From Nitrososphaerota archaeon (GTDB lineage: Archaea > Thermoproteota > Nitrososphaeria > Nitrososphaerales > Nitrosopumilaceae), in contig JAEFDA010000072.1 in assembly GCA_016126025.1 (NCBI GenBank), positions 1-9,625 of the forward strand: a stretch of 9,625 nucleotides of DNA. The letters are read 5' to 3'. Of the stretch, positions 1-6,886 are shown piece after piece. Both the position numbers and the translations under genes were made by a program. Below the pieces are notes generated by a model, which saw nothing but the letters and a program-made list of their open reading frames with translations, was not told the DNA's origin and ran no database searches. The number at the start of each line of letters is the position of its first letter. The first letter of the stretch is position 1.

Positions 1-129
1 GCCTTCGGCCCACCAACCTGCCGCGCTCTTGACCCATTCGGGTATTGAGTCGGGCTGTTCTGTCTCGGCCCAGGCCGGGGAGGCTGCCGCCACTATTGCC
101 AGCGCACACAGTGTTGTTGCATATTTCAT
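1..129 (-). CDS. Secreted protein with thaumarchaeal W-K-x-x-A-G-W-W repeat (N-terminus only)
   Basis: The 43 visible codons begin at the ATG at 129-127; the gene continues off the left edge. Residues 1-21 (start MKYATTLCALAIVAAA, then SPAWA) form a typical Sec signal peptide with predicted cleavage after AWA, so the product is exported. Residues 29-43 read IPEWVKSAAGWWAEG. This matches the short repeat IPxWIKNNAGWWAxG that recurs in large secreted or surface proteins of ammonia-oxidising archaea, often annotated loosely as peptidase or plastocyanin-linked. I recognise the repeat from family knowledge; its function is unknown, and the rest of the protein cannot be judged. A TATA box at 151-160 is centred 26 bp upstream of the ATG, which supports this start and a leaderless message. 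Confidence 0.8.
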   Translation of the reverse strand, partial: MKYATTLCALAIVAAASPAWAETEQPDSIPEWVKSAAGWWAEG

Positions 130-150
130 GGTGTATGGACGGCGTTTCGG

Positions 151-160
151 TATATAATTT
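151..160 (-). promoter_or_regulatory. TATA box for the left-edge secreted protein
   Basis: The minus strand reads AAATTATATA, centred near 155, which is 26 bp upstream of the ATG at 129. This is the usual archaeal TATA-to-transcription-start distance, so transcription should start at or next to the A of the ATG. No Shine-Dalgarno sequence precedes the ATG. Confidence 0.65.
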
Positions 161-290
161 GGTGTGGGGATATCTGCCTAGTGCCAACCAGATAACAATC
201 TAGTGTCTAAGCGCAACCAAGAGCCGCTGCCTGTCGTACCCGAAAGCGGTAGATGCCTCGACGATGGTGCCGACACGGCGCTGGAATAAT

Positions 291-593
291 CTATACGTCG
301 ACGTAGACGCCGTCGTCGCGGGCCTCTACCGAGTATGTGTCGAGCTTGACGTCCTTGAGGTAGTCTGTCAGCTCGCCGGTCCTGATGTTGTAGTGCCAGA
401 AGTGCAGGGGACACTCTACTATGTCGCCGTCCAGCTTGCCGGGGGCCAGCGAGCCGTCCTGGTGAACGCAAACGTCGTCCATGGCGTGGTATCCGTTCTG
501 GTTGAAGACGGCTATCTTTTTGCCGTCCACCTCAAAAGCCCTGCCCTTACCCGGTGCTATGGACCCCCTCTCGGTTACTTTCCGCCACGTCAA
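291..593 (-). CDS. Rieske [2Fe-2S] ferredoxin (NirD/BphF-like)
   Basis: This is a 100-residue single-domain soluble Rieske protein. The cluster ligands are in order: C42-x-H44, then sixteen residues, then C61-x2-H64 (CVHQDG ... ECPLHFWH). That spacing is typical of Rieske ferredoxins and the small NirD subunit, which pass single electrons to oxygenases or reductases. There is no signal peptide or membrane anchor, so it is probably cytoplasmic and not part of a bc complex. No partner oxygenase or reductase lies beside it, so its electron acceptor is unknown. The start is a TTG at 593-591; the nearby ATG at 598 is out of frame and stops within three codons. A TATA-like box centred 27 bp before the TTG supports a leaderless message. 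Closely similar ferredoxins are common in marine thaumarchaea (family knowledge). Confidence 0.9.
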   Translation of the reverse strand: MTWRKVTERGSIAPGKGRAFEVDGKKIAVFNQNGYHAMDDVCVHQDGSLAPGKLDGDIVECPLHFWHYNIRTGELTDYLKDVKLDTYSVEARDDGVYVDV

Positions 594-615
594 CGCATGA
601 CTGCCGGGCGGTGCC

Positions 616-623
616 GTATTAAA
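616..623 (-). promoter_or_regulatory. TATA-like box for the Rieske ferredoxin
   Basis: The minus strand reads TTTAATAC, centred near 620, 27 bp upstream of the TTG start at 593. It lies in the 72-bp gap after the ATPase stop codon, so the ferredoxin has its own promoter and need not be co-transcribed with the ATPase gene. The position also decides the otherwise ambiguous TTG start. Confidence 0.55.
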
Positions 624-665
624 CTGTTGGATTGGGGACAGAACGGATTGGCGGCTAATCGCCAG

Positions 666-2132
666 TCATATGAGGGCCAGAAAGACCGCCAGCGGGACCA
701 ACACGTTCCCGCCCTTGCATCCAATCTCGTCGCAGGTCAGAACCAATCCGCCCGAGGTGCCCCCTGCCTTTCGCATGTCAATCATTCCATACACGTCCTC
801 GGTGCGTATACGGTTTTTGTACTTTACTTCTATGGGAATGATGTCGCTACCGTTTCGGACGGCAAAGTCAACCTCGTTGTTGTTTTTGCTGCTCCAGTAA
901 AAAACAGACAGCTGGTCGTTGTGCATTATTTTGTTTCTTGATATGTTGAACGCAAGGCGTGTTATGTGGCCTGCGGCCGTCTGCTCGGCTATTCTGGGTT
1001 TTATATTGGTCTCCTCGGCGTATGCCAGGCTGGCTCTAAATATGGACTCTTGGCGGCGGGCGGTATTCCAGGCATGCAGAAACAGTGGATCACGGAAATA
1101 TATTTTTTTCATGCCGTTGTATTTCGGTCCATCGCTTGACATATTGTACCTGTATACGATATTTAAGACGAATGCGTCTGCCAGTGTCATTACATATTCC
1201 AGGACGGTATGGTGGCTGCCTATGTCGGTGTCCCGGAACAGGGATCTCCATGAGACCGGCGAACAAACGGATTTTATTATGTTGGGCATTATCTGCTCAA
1301 CATACGCCATGTTACTGCCGACAGATTTTAGATCGTTGGTTACTGCATCTAGATACGTTTTGTATACGCTGTCTGGAATTACGCCGAGCCTTTTGAACGC
1401 AGTAACGGCTATTGGCATTCCGCCTACAACAAAATACTCGTCCAAGTAGAAGTTCAGCTTGGAGAGGAGCGCCGTCAGAGCATATACGTCATCCGGTATG
1501 TCGCCCTCGGCCATCTGCAGTATGGCCGAAATTCCATGATCCCTGTATTTTTTTATGCTACTGCCCAGATCCCGGTTCATTGCCGTGACATAGTCACCGA
1601 ATTTCAGAGGTTCTTGGATGCGGTCTAACGGCTCGCTTGATATGCCGCGCCGGCCCGGCAGCAACTCGGTTCCCTTGCGCAGGTCGACCGAATTTGATCC
1701 CACGACTACGACGGTGCAGTTCACCAGCCTGCCGCGGTCCCTCAGGTATTTGATGGCCTTTTGCCAGCTTCGCACGTTAGTGACCTCGTCCAAGTACAGG
1801 TATCTTCGCTCCCCGAGTCGCTGGCTCCAGTTGAGATATTGTTCTATGATATCTACAATTTCCCTTGGACTGTTCTCAAGATCAAACGCGTAATACAAGA
1901 TGGCGTTTCCCGGGCGGGCCTTCAGCCTCTGTTGTATGTCCAACTTTATGGTGGTGGTCTTGCCTACCTGCCGCGTTCCGCGCAGCGAATAGACGTAGTC
2001 TCTGTCCTCAAACTGCGTTTTGGGGCTCCATCCCAACCCGGACTCTGTCCAGGCGCGGATGTGCGGGTCGCGCTCTATGCTCCGGATGTCTTCCCACCAT
2101 GGATTTTGGTCAAATATTTTGGAACTGTACAT
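666..2132 (-). CDS. AAA ATPase, AAA_14/DUF4143 type with PD-(D/E)xK-like C-terminus
   Basis: A 488-residue P-loop ATPase. Walker A is GTRQVGKTT at residues 52-60, and Walker B is YLYLDEV at 111-117 with catalytic D115-E116. A sensor-like VVVVGSNS at 141-148 and the family signature LLPGRRG at 158-164 follow. The DUF4143 region begins around residue 215 and includes the YFVVGGMP motif at 233-240. Near the C-terminus, NNEVDF (D422) and PIEVKYK (E435, K437) look like the D...ExK core of the PD-(D/E)xK nuclease fold usual at this family's end. Members are widespread in archaea and bacteria and often accessory; substrate and role are unknown, so no function is assigned beyond ATPase. The ATG at 2132 is supported by a TATA box 26 bp upstream. 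Codon usage is more AT-rich than the neighbours: I counted 42% GC at 781-840 against 67% at 4501-4560 in ileS, suggesting a separate origin. A tandem array sits upstream. Confidence 0.85.
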   Translation of the reverse strand: MYSSKIFDQNPWWEDIRSIERDPHIRAWTESGLGWSPKTQFEDRDYVYSLRGTRQVGKTTTIKLDIQQRLKARPGNAILYYAFDLENSPREIVDIIEQYLNWSQRLGERRYLYLDEVTNVRSWQKAIKYLRDRGRLVNCTVVVVGSNSVDLRKGTELLPGRRGISSEPLDRIQEPLKFGDYVTAMNRDLGSSIKKYRDHGISAILQMAEGDIPDDVYALTALLSKLNFYLDEYFVVGGMPIAVTAFKRLGVIPDSVYKTYLDAVTNDLKSVGSNMAYVEQIMPNIIKSVCSPVSWRSLFRDTDIGSHHTVLEYVMTLADAFVLNIVYRYNMSSDGPKYNGMKKIYFRDPLFLHAWNTARRQESIFRASLAYAEETNIKPRIAEQTAAGHITRLAFNISRNKIMHNDQLSVFYWSSKNNNEVDFAVRNGSDIIPIEVKYKNRIRTEDVYGMIDMRKAGGTSGGLVLTCDEIGCKGGNVLVPLAVFLALI

Positions 2133-2142
2133 GTTTATTGAA

Positions 2143-2284
2143 TGTAGTCTTCACCTATAAAGGTATGTGAGTTTGGCTGCCCAGTTATTTATAAATGACT
2201 GAGAGATTAACTGCCCAGTTATTTATAAAGGACTGATGGACCAATTACCCAGTCGGTTATAAACGACTGGTAGATTGGCTGCCC
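2143..2284. repeat. Tandem array, exact 34-bp period, each unit with a TATA box inside an inverted repeat
   Basis: Three full units lie at 2177-2210, 2211-2244 and 2245-2278, followed by a six-base start of a fourth (2279-2284). The first 26 bases of units 1 and 2 differ at one position only. Unit 3 is more diverged but carries a perfect palindrome: CCAGTCG (2249-2255), an 8-base core, and CGACTGG (2264-2270). Units 1 and 2 keep weaker CAGT...ACTG arms around the same core. The bases just before the array (2143-2176) align as a degenerate further unit. The plus-strand hexamer TATAAA occurs at 2156, 2190, 2224 and 2258, exactly 34 bp apart, and the one at 2156 is the functional-looking ATPase promoter. 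This could be a duplicated promoter or an operator array for a dimeric regulator. It is not CRISPR, because there are no spacers. Confidence 0.8.
2154..2161 (-). promoter_or_regulatory. TATA box for the ATPase gene
   Basis: The minus strand reads TTTATAGG, centred near 2158, 26 bp upstream of the ATG at 2132, again predicting a leaderless message. This box sits exactly 34 bp from the first TATAAA of the tandem array upstream, so it is in register with that array. Confidence 0.65.
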
Positions 2285-2326
2285 GGCCTGCCGCAGACAG
2301 CCGGCATGTACGTGGACTTGGCACTT

Positions 2327-5300
2327 TTACCGTATGGAGATGCGGATCTTTTGCCCGTCAATGTCCTCTTCCGTAAAGGACTCGCCCGGGTCGCCGGACT
2401 CGGTAAACGACACGCGCCGGACCCTCACCAGGCCCGCCAAATCAAACCTGCCGGACTCCACCATCTTTTGGGCCTTGTCGTCCATACCGAGTATGGTGGC
2501 CGTGTCCAGAATGTCGGTGGGGTTGTACCCCCTCTCGCGGCGCAGGTTCTGCAGGCGCCGCGCCACATCCCGGAGGAACCACACTGCCTTGGTGCGCTCG
2601 TCGCTGGAGGTGGAGACGAAGACGGTATGCCCATCCCGGGATGCTGCCTGGTACCCGTCGGCGGGCTCGTACCCTATCGTAAAGTCGTCCCTCTGCAGGG
2701 TGATCTTTGTGCCGTCCACCTCGATGGTGCAGGAGCCACTCCTCAGCGACTCTATGATGTAATGGGGGTCTGAATCGTTCAATACCTTCAGCAGGGCGCT
2801 CATCATCCCCTTCACGCGTGGGCCCAGCCGCCCCCTGTCCGGACTTATGGACGGGACGACGGGCATGCCCAAGCCGCGCAGCTCGATGTACTGCTCCAGC
2901 CCCGAAGCCTGGGTGGCGGTCACCGCCGGGTGCAGCGTCTCCACATTCATCTGTAGCCGGAGGGTCTCCCAGAACTTGTCGACGCCCTCCTTTCCCGGCG
3001 GTACTGCCACGTAGGCCTCCCTGAGGGGCCACCTACGCTTCAGCTTGGCCTTGGCCCTAGCAGCGGCGGCCACCGAGAGCAGTATGCGGGTAGAGTCGAA
3101 GGCATCCTCGATGTCGGGGCGCACTAGGGCCTCATCGGGGCGCGGCCACTCCTCCAGGAGCACCGACTCCCTGTCGCCGAACGCGGCGCCGTACAGGTAC
3201 TCACTGGTGAACGGGCAGAACGGGTGTATCATTATGTCCAGCGTCCTGAGAGCTTCGGAGAGGACTGCGTATATGGCGTGCCGCCGATCCCTTTTTGATT
3301 GGTCGTCCTCCCAGAGCTCGCCGCGGACGCTCTGTACGTACGACTGACTCAGGGAGTTTATCAGAAAGTCGTCGATGGCCCTGGCCGCCTCGTGGAATCG
3401 GCAGTCCTCTATCTTCTCTGTTACGGTGCGCACAACCCCCTGCAGCTTGGAGAGCAGCCAGACGTCGGGCAGCTCCAGAAGCGACGACCCGGCGGCCCAT
3501 CCCACGTCGCGGGTCCGGTCATACCCGTCGTATTTGCTGTTCTGTAGGTGGTACAGGTGCAGGTTGTACAGCGTGTTGAGTATCTGGTAGGGCCGTGAGG
3601 TCATCTCCCGGACGTCAAAGCTGAGCGGCTCGACGGGGCTGGCCTTCCACATGAAGTAGAGCCGCACCAGATCCGCGGGGTGCCTCTCCAGCAGCTCCTT
3701 GGCGTCTATGACGTTGCCCAGGCTCTTGCTCATCTTGCCGCCCTTCTCGTCCAGTACGTGCCCCTGGAAGAGGAACGCCCTGTAGGGCGGGACGGCATCT
3801 CCGCTCAGTATGACGTTCTCCACCAGCAGCGTGTATGCCCATCCGCGCGTCTGGTCTATCCCTTCCGTGAAGAAGGGGGCGGGTATGGTGGAGCGGTACG
3901 CCTCGTCTGTCTGGGACGCAAATGGGGCGGCGCCGCTGTTGTGCCAGGTGTCCAGCACGTACTGCTCCCGGCGTGTGTTGTGGCCGCCGCACTCCCCGCA
4001 CCTTACACTGATGCGGTCTATCCACGGCCTGTGTAGTTCGAACTGCGGCCCGTCGGGAAGGGTTAGGGCGGAGCGCACTATCTCCTCTCTGGAGTAGCAC
4101 CATGTCCTGGCGTGGCAGTCGGCGCACTCCCACACCGGCAGCGGGCACCCCCAGTACCTCTCCCTGGATATGCACCATGGATGCCTCTCGCCAACTATTC
4201 CCAAGAACCTGTTCTTGGGGGCGTCAAAGAAGTACTCGACGCTCTCGGCGGCCCGCACCGCCCGGGATCCCAGCCCGTCCAGCATATAGAACCAGCCCCT
4301 GCGGGCCAACCACACTATGGGGTGTTTGGATCTCCAGCAGAGTGGGTACTTGTGCCTGATGCGGCCTATCTTCACCAGGGACCCGGCAGCCCGCAGATCA
4401 TCCACTATGACAGGATCCGCGTCCCTGACGAACATGCCCGCGTACTTGCCGGCCGGCCCAGTGAAGCGGACCTGCTCGTCTATAGGGCAGAAGACCCGTA
4501 TGCCTCGGCGCTTGGCTATGGCTATGTCCTCCTCGCCGTTGGCCGGGGCCAAGTGCACCAGGCCGCTGCCGGCCGACACGTCCACAAAGCGCTCGGCGAC
4601 GGCGGTGTGGTATGTGTCGGCAAGCTCCTCCAGCCCCGGTATGTGCTCGGCCAGCGGGTGCAAATACCTCCGGCCCTCAAACTCGGAGCCCTTGGCGGTG
4701 CGGAGCGTGCAATATTCGGATATGTCTGCCTCCTTCATAAACTCCTCCAGCCTGGTTGTGCCCAAGACCCAAGTCTCGCCCCCCACCCGGACGTATGCAT
4801 ACTCCTCGTCCGGATGTAGCCCCACCATGGCATCGGTCACCAGGGTGAACGGCATGGTGGTCCATACCACCAGATACGCGTCCTCATCCTGCAGCCTCAC
4901 CTTATAGTACAGGGAGGGATCCCGCACCATCTCGTACCCCTGGTTGACCTCCGCGTGGCTCAGGGAGGTTTGGCAGCCGGGGCAGTACCCTATTACGGTA
5001 TAGTCGTCCCGCAGTATGCCCTCCTCCCGGGCCCTCTTGAGCACCTGCCACTCCCGCTCAATGTACTGGTCCTTGTAGGTCCAGTAGGACTTGGAGTGAT
5101 CCATGGACATGCCCATCAGACGGTCGGCCTCCTCCCACTCTAGGTTGAACCGCCGGACCACCCCCTTGCACGCGGCCACGAGCTTCTCGACCCCGACGCT
5201 CCCGGAGATCTGCTCCTTTCCGCCGGTGATGCCCAGCTCCTTCTCGGCCTGCAGCTCCACCGGCAGCCCCTGTGTGTCCCACCCGCCGTAGAACCGAACC

Positions 5301-5521
5301 TCCTTGCCGGTGAGCGTGGTGTACCTGTACCACAGGTCCTTGATGACCCTCCCCCGCAGGTGGCCGGCGTGGGGGCTGCCGTTCAGCGTGGGGGGGCCCT
5401 CCACGAAGGAGACCGCCGGGCGCCCGGACCCTCGTATCATATCCCGTATGCGGTCCGAGTCGACGCACTTTCTGGCGTGCCTCTCCACCTCGGCGGCGTC
5501 AAAGCGGGGGGGCATCCTCAT
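2327..5521 (-). CDS. ileS: Isoleucyl-tRNA synthetase (archaeal type, class I)
   Basis: A complete 1064-residue enzyme that charges tRNA-Ile with isoleucine in the cytoplasm. The HIGH signature appears as HAGH at residues 51-54 and is followed by GWDTQGLPVE at 80-89. A cysteine pair CPGC (180-183) starts a possible zinc site. The CP1 editing domain contains WTTMPFTLVTD (220-230) and GSGLVHLAPANGEED (318-332), whose final aspartate belongs to the editing pocket that removes mischarged valine. CWRSKHPI (395-402), ISRERYWGCPLPVW (451-464), CADC (466-469), CGEC (508-511), DQTRGW and GKMSKSLGN (KMSKS 596-600) follow, then the anticodon-binding region. The WRSKHP and SRERYWG forms fit IleRS better than ValRS or LeuRS. 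The start at 5521 (MRMPPRF) is preferred over the ATG two codons later because a TATA box is centred 28 bp upstream. The gene is probably monocistronic. Confidence 0.96.
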   Translation of the reverse strand: MRMPPRFDAAEVERHARKCVDSDRIRDMIRGSGRPAVSFVEGPPTLNGSPHAGHLRGRVIKDLWYRYTTLTGKEVRFYGGWDTQGLPVELQAEKELGITGGKEQISGSVGVEKLVAACKGVVRRFNLEWEEADRLMGMSMDHSKSYWTYKDQYIEREWQVLKRAREEGILRDDYTVIGYCPGCQTSLSHAEVNQGYEMVRDPSLYYKVRLQDEDAYLVVWTTMPFTLVTDAMVGLHPDEEYAYVRVGGETWVLGTTRLEEFMKEADISEYCTLRTAKGSEFEGRRYLHPLAEHIPGLEELADTYHTAVAERFVDVSAGSGLVHLAPANGEEDIAIAKRRGIRVFCPIDEQVRFTGPAGKYAGMFVRDADPVIVDDLRAAGSLVKIGRIRHKYPLCWRSKHPIVWLARRGWFYMLDGLGSRAVRAAESVEYFFDAPKNRFLGIVGERHPWCISRERYWGCPLPVWECADCHARTWCYSREEIVRSALTLPDGPQFELHRPWIDRISVRCGECGGHNTRREQYVLDTWHNSGAAPFASQTDEAYRSTIPAPFFTEGIDQTRGWAYTLLVENVILSGDAVPPYRAFLFQGHVLDEKGGKMSKSLGNVIDAKELLERHPADLVRLYFMWKASPVEPLSFDVREMTSRPYQILNTLYNLHLYHLQNSKYDGYDRTRDVGWAAGSSLLELPDVWLLSKLQGVVRTVTEKIEDCRFHEAARAIDDFLINSLSQSYVQSVRGELWEDDQSKRDRRHAIYAVLSEALRTLDIMIHPFCPFTSEYLYGAAFGDRESVLLEEWPRPDEALVRPDIEDAFDSTRILLSVAAAARAKAKLKRRWPLREAYVAVPPGKEGVDKFWETLRLQMNVETLHPAVTATQASGLEQYIELRGLGMPVVPSISPDRGRLGPRVKGMMSALLKVLNDSDPHYIIESLRSGSCTIEVDGTKITLQRDDFTIGYEPADGYQAASRDGHTVFVSTSSDERTKAVWFLRDVARRLQNLRRERGYNPTDILDTATILGMDDKAQKMVESGRFDLAGLVRVRRVSFTESGDPGESFTEEDIDGQKIRISIR

Positions 5522-5545
5522 GGTGGGGTGGGCAGGCGGGTCGGG

Positions 5546-5553
5546 TTATAAAT
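5546..5553 (-). promoter_or_regulatory. TATA box for ileS
   Basis: The minus strand reads ATTTATAA, centred near 5549, about 28 bp before the ileS ATG. No Shine-Dalgarno is evident in the C-rich stretch between them, so a leaderless or near-leaderless message is predicted. Confidence 0.65.
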
Positions 5554-5560
5554 TGCGAAC

Positions 5561-5579
5561 CGCGCCGGCCCCCGGCGCG
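5561..5579. repeat. GC-rich palindrome between divergent promoters
   Basis: CGCGCCGG (5561-5568) and CCGGCGCG (5572-5579) are perfect inverted copies separated by three bases. The element lies immediately upstream of the ileS TATA box and about 33 bp from the divergent TATA box at 5613-5620, so it could be a binding site for a dimeric regulator. In GC-rich DNA such a palindrome may also arise by chance, and no regulator is known here. Confidence 0.4.
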
Positions 5580-5612
5580 ACGGCGGACACACGCGCCGCG
5601 GCCCGGCATATC

Positions 5613-5620
5613 TTTTATAC
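5613..5620 (+). promoter_or_regulatory. TATA box, rightward, for the PP2C relic
   Basis: TTTTATAC in an otherwise very GC-rich stretch, divergent from the ileS promoter. It predicts transcription from about 5643, followed by GGGGGAGTGAGG as a Shine-Dalgarno-like stretch just before the ATG at 5670. The promoter appears intact although the gene it serves is broken, and it could still contribute to cofD-cofC transcription. Confidence 0.5.
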
Positions 5621-5660
5621 GGATCAGGCGTAGCACAGAGGCGTAGACATCCCCGGGGGA

Positions 5661-5959
5661 GTGAGGCTCATGCAGGGGGTCGGGCGGTTGGACTGTGTAC
5701 CGATGTGGGCCGTGTGTGGCCCAACAACAGGCCTCGATCATGGCGGCGGACGTATCAGAAGCCGCCGGTTTCAGGCGCGGGCGGTTCTTGCTGTTGATGG
5801 TGGCAGACGGCATGGGGGGTGCCCTCGGGGTGAGGAGGCCAGCAGGATTGCGCTAGACTCTTGCGGAAACCGTGGCATCGCGCCTCTCCGGCAGCGCACG
5901 CATCGGGGACATAATGGCAGAGGCGGTAAGGGTAATATTGTACGAGCACGCGGTTCTAC
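5661..5959 (+). pseudogene. Truncated, frameshifted PP2C-family Ser/Thr protein phosphatase relic
   Basis: No single frame gives a sensible protein, but the conserved N-terminal PP2C motifs appear in correct order and spacing in three frames. TDVGRVWPNN (5699-5728) corresponds to the family's DVGRVRxxNED metal-site region. VADGMGG (5800-5820), in the next frame, is the hallmark PP2C motif, 24 residues downstream as expected. CPRGEEASRIAL (5820-5855), in a third frame, is the segment that follows (DGMGGHxxGExAS). TLAETVASRLSG (5857-5892) and a helical stretch to about 5955 return to the VADGMGG frame after an in-frame TAG (5854-5856). At least three single-base shifts are needed, and conserved residues are also altered (R to W, NED acids lost, GGH to GGC). 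Genuine decay is therefore likelier than sequencing error. Only about 100 of the usual roughly 240 codons remain; cofD begins where the rest should be. Confidence 0.75.
5933..5940 (+). promoter_or_regulatory. Weak TATA-like box for cofD
   Basis: TAATATTG, centred near 5936, 27 bp upstream of the cofD GTG at 5963. It is the least TATA-like of the boxes in this window but sits at the same distance as the others. It overlaps the last codons of the PP2C relic, so cofD may have gained its own promoter there or may still depend on the box at 5613. Confidence 0.4.
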
Positions 5960-5962
5960 GTT

Positions 5963-6886
5963 GTGATTACAGTTCTGGCCGGCGGTACCGGTTCGGTCAA
6001 GCTTGTGAGGGGATTGGCAGCCCGTGAGTCTGATGTTCGTGTCATATCCAATGTGGGCGACAACTACTGGTTGTACGGGCTGTACATCTGCCCGGATATA
6101 GACACCATCGTATACGGCCTAGCCGACCTGCTGGATCCGGACCGCGGGTGGGGCGTCAAGAAGGACACCTTCAACTTTCTGCGGCAGATGGAGGTGTTCA
6201 GGGAGGAGACGTGGTTTCGCATAGGTGACCGCGACGTGGCCACCCATCTTATGCGCACTAACATGCTCAAGAACGGTGAGAACCTGAGCAACATCACAAA
6301 ATGGATGTGCGAAAAGTTCGCCGTCGGCGCCAGCGTGATCCCGGTCACCGACAACAGCGTCGAGACTCGAATAATCACCAAGGAGGGCGAGCTGCACCTG
6401 CAGGAGTACTGGGTCAAGCACCGGGGACGGGACCCGGTGGAAGGCATACAGTATATCGGCGCAGAAAAGGCCAGGCCCAATCCCGAGGCCATCAACGCCA
6501 TACAGGATGCCGACACCGTGATAATAGCGCCGGGAAACCCGCTCACATCCATCGGTCCCATGCTTCAGATAAAGGGGATCAAAAAGGAACTGTCGCGCAG
6601 GAAGAAGGACGTGGTGGCCGTGAGTCCGTTCATAGGGAACGAGGCGGTCACAGGTCCCGCCGCCAAGTACATGCAGGCGGCCGGAATAGAGTCCAATGCG
6701 TACGGTTTGGCGAAGATGTACTCGGACGTATGCTCCACCATGGTACTGGACAACAAGGACAGGGCCTTGGCAAAAAAGATGCGAATACTCGAATACCGAG
6801 TGCTGGAGACAAAGATAACCATGCCCAACAAGCAGGCAGAAGAGACGCTTGCCGCGTTCATCATAAAGAACGCCAAGACGATTTGA
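5963..6886 (+). CDS. cofD: 2-phospho-L-lactate transferase CofD (F420 biosynthesis)
   Basis: CofD joins the activated lactyl (or enolpyruvyl) phosphate donor to the deazaflavin FO, giving F420-0 or its dehydro form, in the cytoplasm. The 307-residue length is usual for the family. Diagnostic segments are LAGGTGSVKLVRGL (5-18) at the N-terminal strand, and NVGDNYWLYGLYICPDIDT (30-48) with the GWG...DTF stretch that follows (62-70). IIAPGNPLTSIGP (187-199) and VSPFIGNEAVTGPAAK (220-235) come later. The start is the GTG at 5963: upstream the frame has no convincing start, and MITVLAGGTG is the expected first strand. A weak TATA box lies 27 bp before it. The stop codon overlaps the start of cofC, so the two are translationally coupled. 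The neighbour immediately upstream is the PP2C relic, whose reading frames run into the cofD start. Confidence 0.94.
   Translation: MITVLAGGTGSVKLVRGLAARESDVRVISNVGDNYWLYGLYICPDIDTIVYGLADLLDPDRGWGVKKDTFNFLRQMEVFREETWFRIGDRDVATHLMRTNMLKNGENLSNITKWMCEKFAVGASVIPVTDNSVETRIITKEGELHLQEYWVKHRGRDPVEGIQYIGAEKARPNPEAINAIQDADTVIIAPGNPLTSIGPMLQIKGIKKELSRRKKDVVAVSPFIGNEAVTGPAAKYMQAAGIESNAYGLAKMYSDVCSTMVLDNKDRALAKKMRILEYRVLETKITMPNKQAEETLAAFIIKNAKTI

Noticed and set aside
264..941. 225-codon plus-strand open frame opposite the Rieske gene and the ATPase 3' end
   Set aside because: It is antisense to two well-supported genes and has no recognisable motif.
2177..2284. CRISPR array
   Set aside because: The 34-bp units are directly adjacent with no spacers, and no cas gene is present.
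2289..2306. Hairpin TGCCG/CGGCA downstream of ileS as a terminator
   Set aside because: It is only a 5-bp stem without a following T-run on the minus strand, so it is too weak to call.
4112..4819. 235-codon plus-strand open frame opposite ileS, with several others like it across 2306-5291
   Set aside because: These are GC-driven antisense shadows of ileS, which is supported by all its class I synthetase motifs.
5499..5813. 104-codon minus-strand open frame running across the ileS start and promoter
   Set aside because: It covers both divergent promoters and the palindrome, has no recognisable domain, and lies antisense to the PP2C motifs.
5661..5966. 101-codon plus-strand open frame ending in a TGA that overlaps the cofD GTG start
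   Set aside because: The overlap looks like operon coupling, but the translation is Arg/Gly-rich and homology-free apart from one stretch (GEEASRIAL) that belongs to the PP2C relic. The frame looks open by chance after frameshifts.
6301..6882. Long upstream extension of the cofC reading frame inside cofD
   Set aside because: The extension is low-complexity Arg/Gly/His-rich shadow sequence of cofD; CofC similarity begins exactly at the TTG at 6883.
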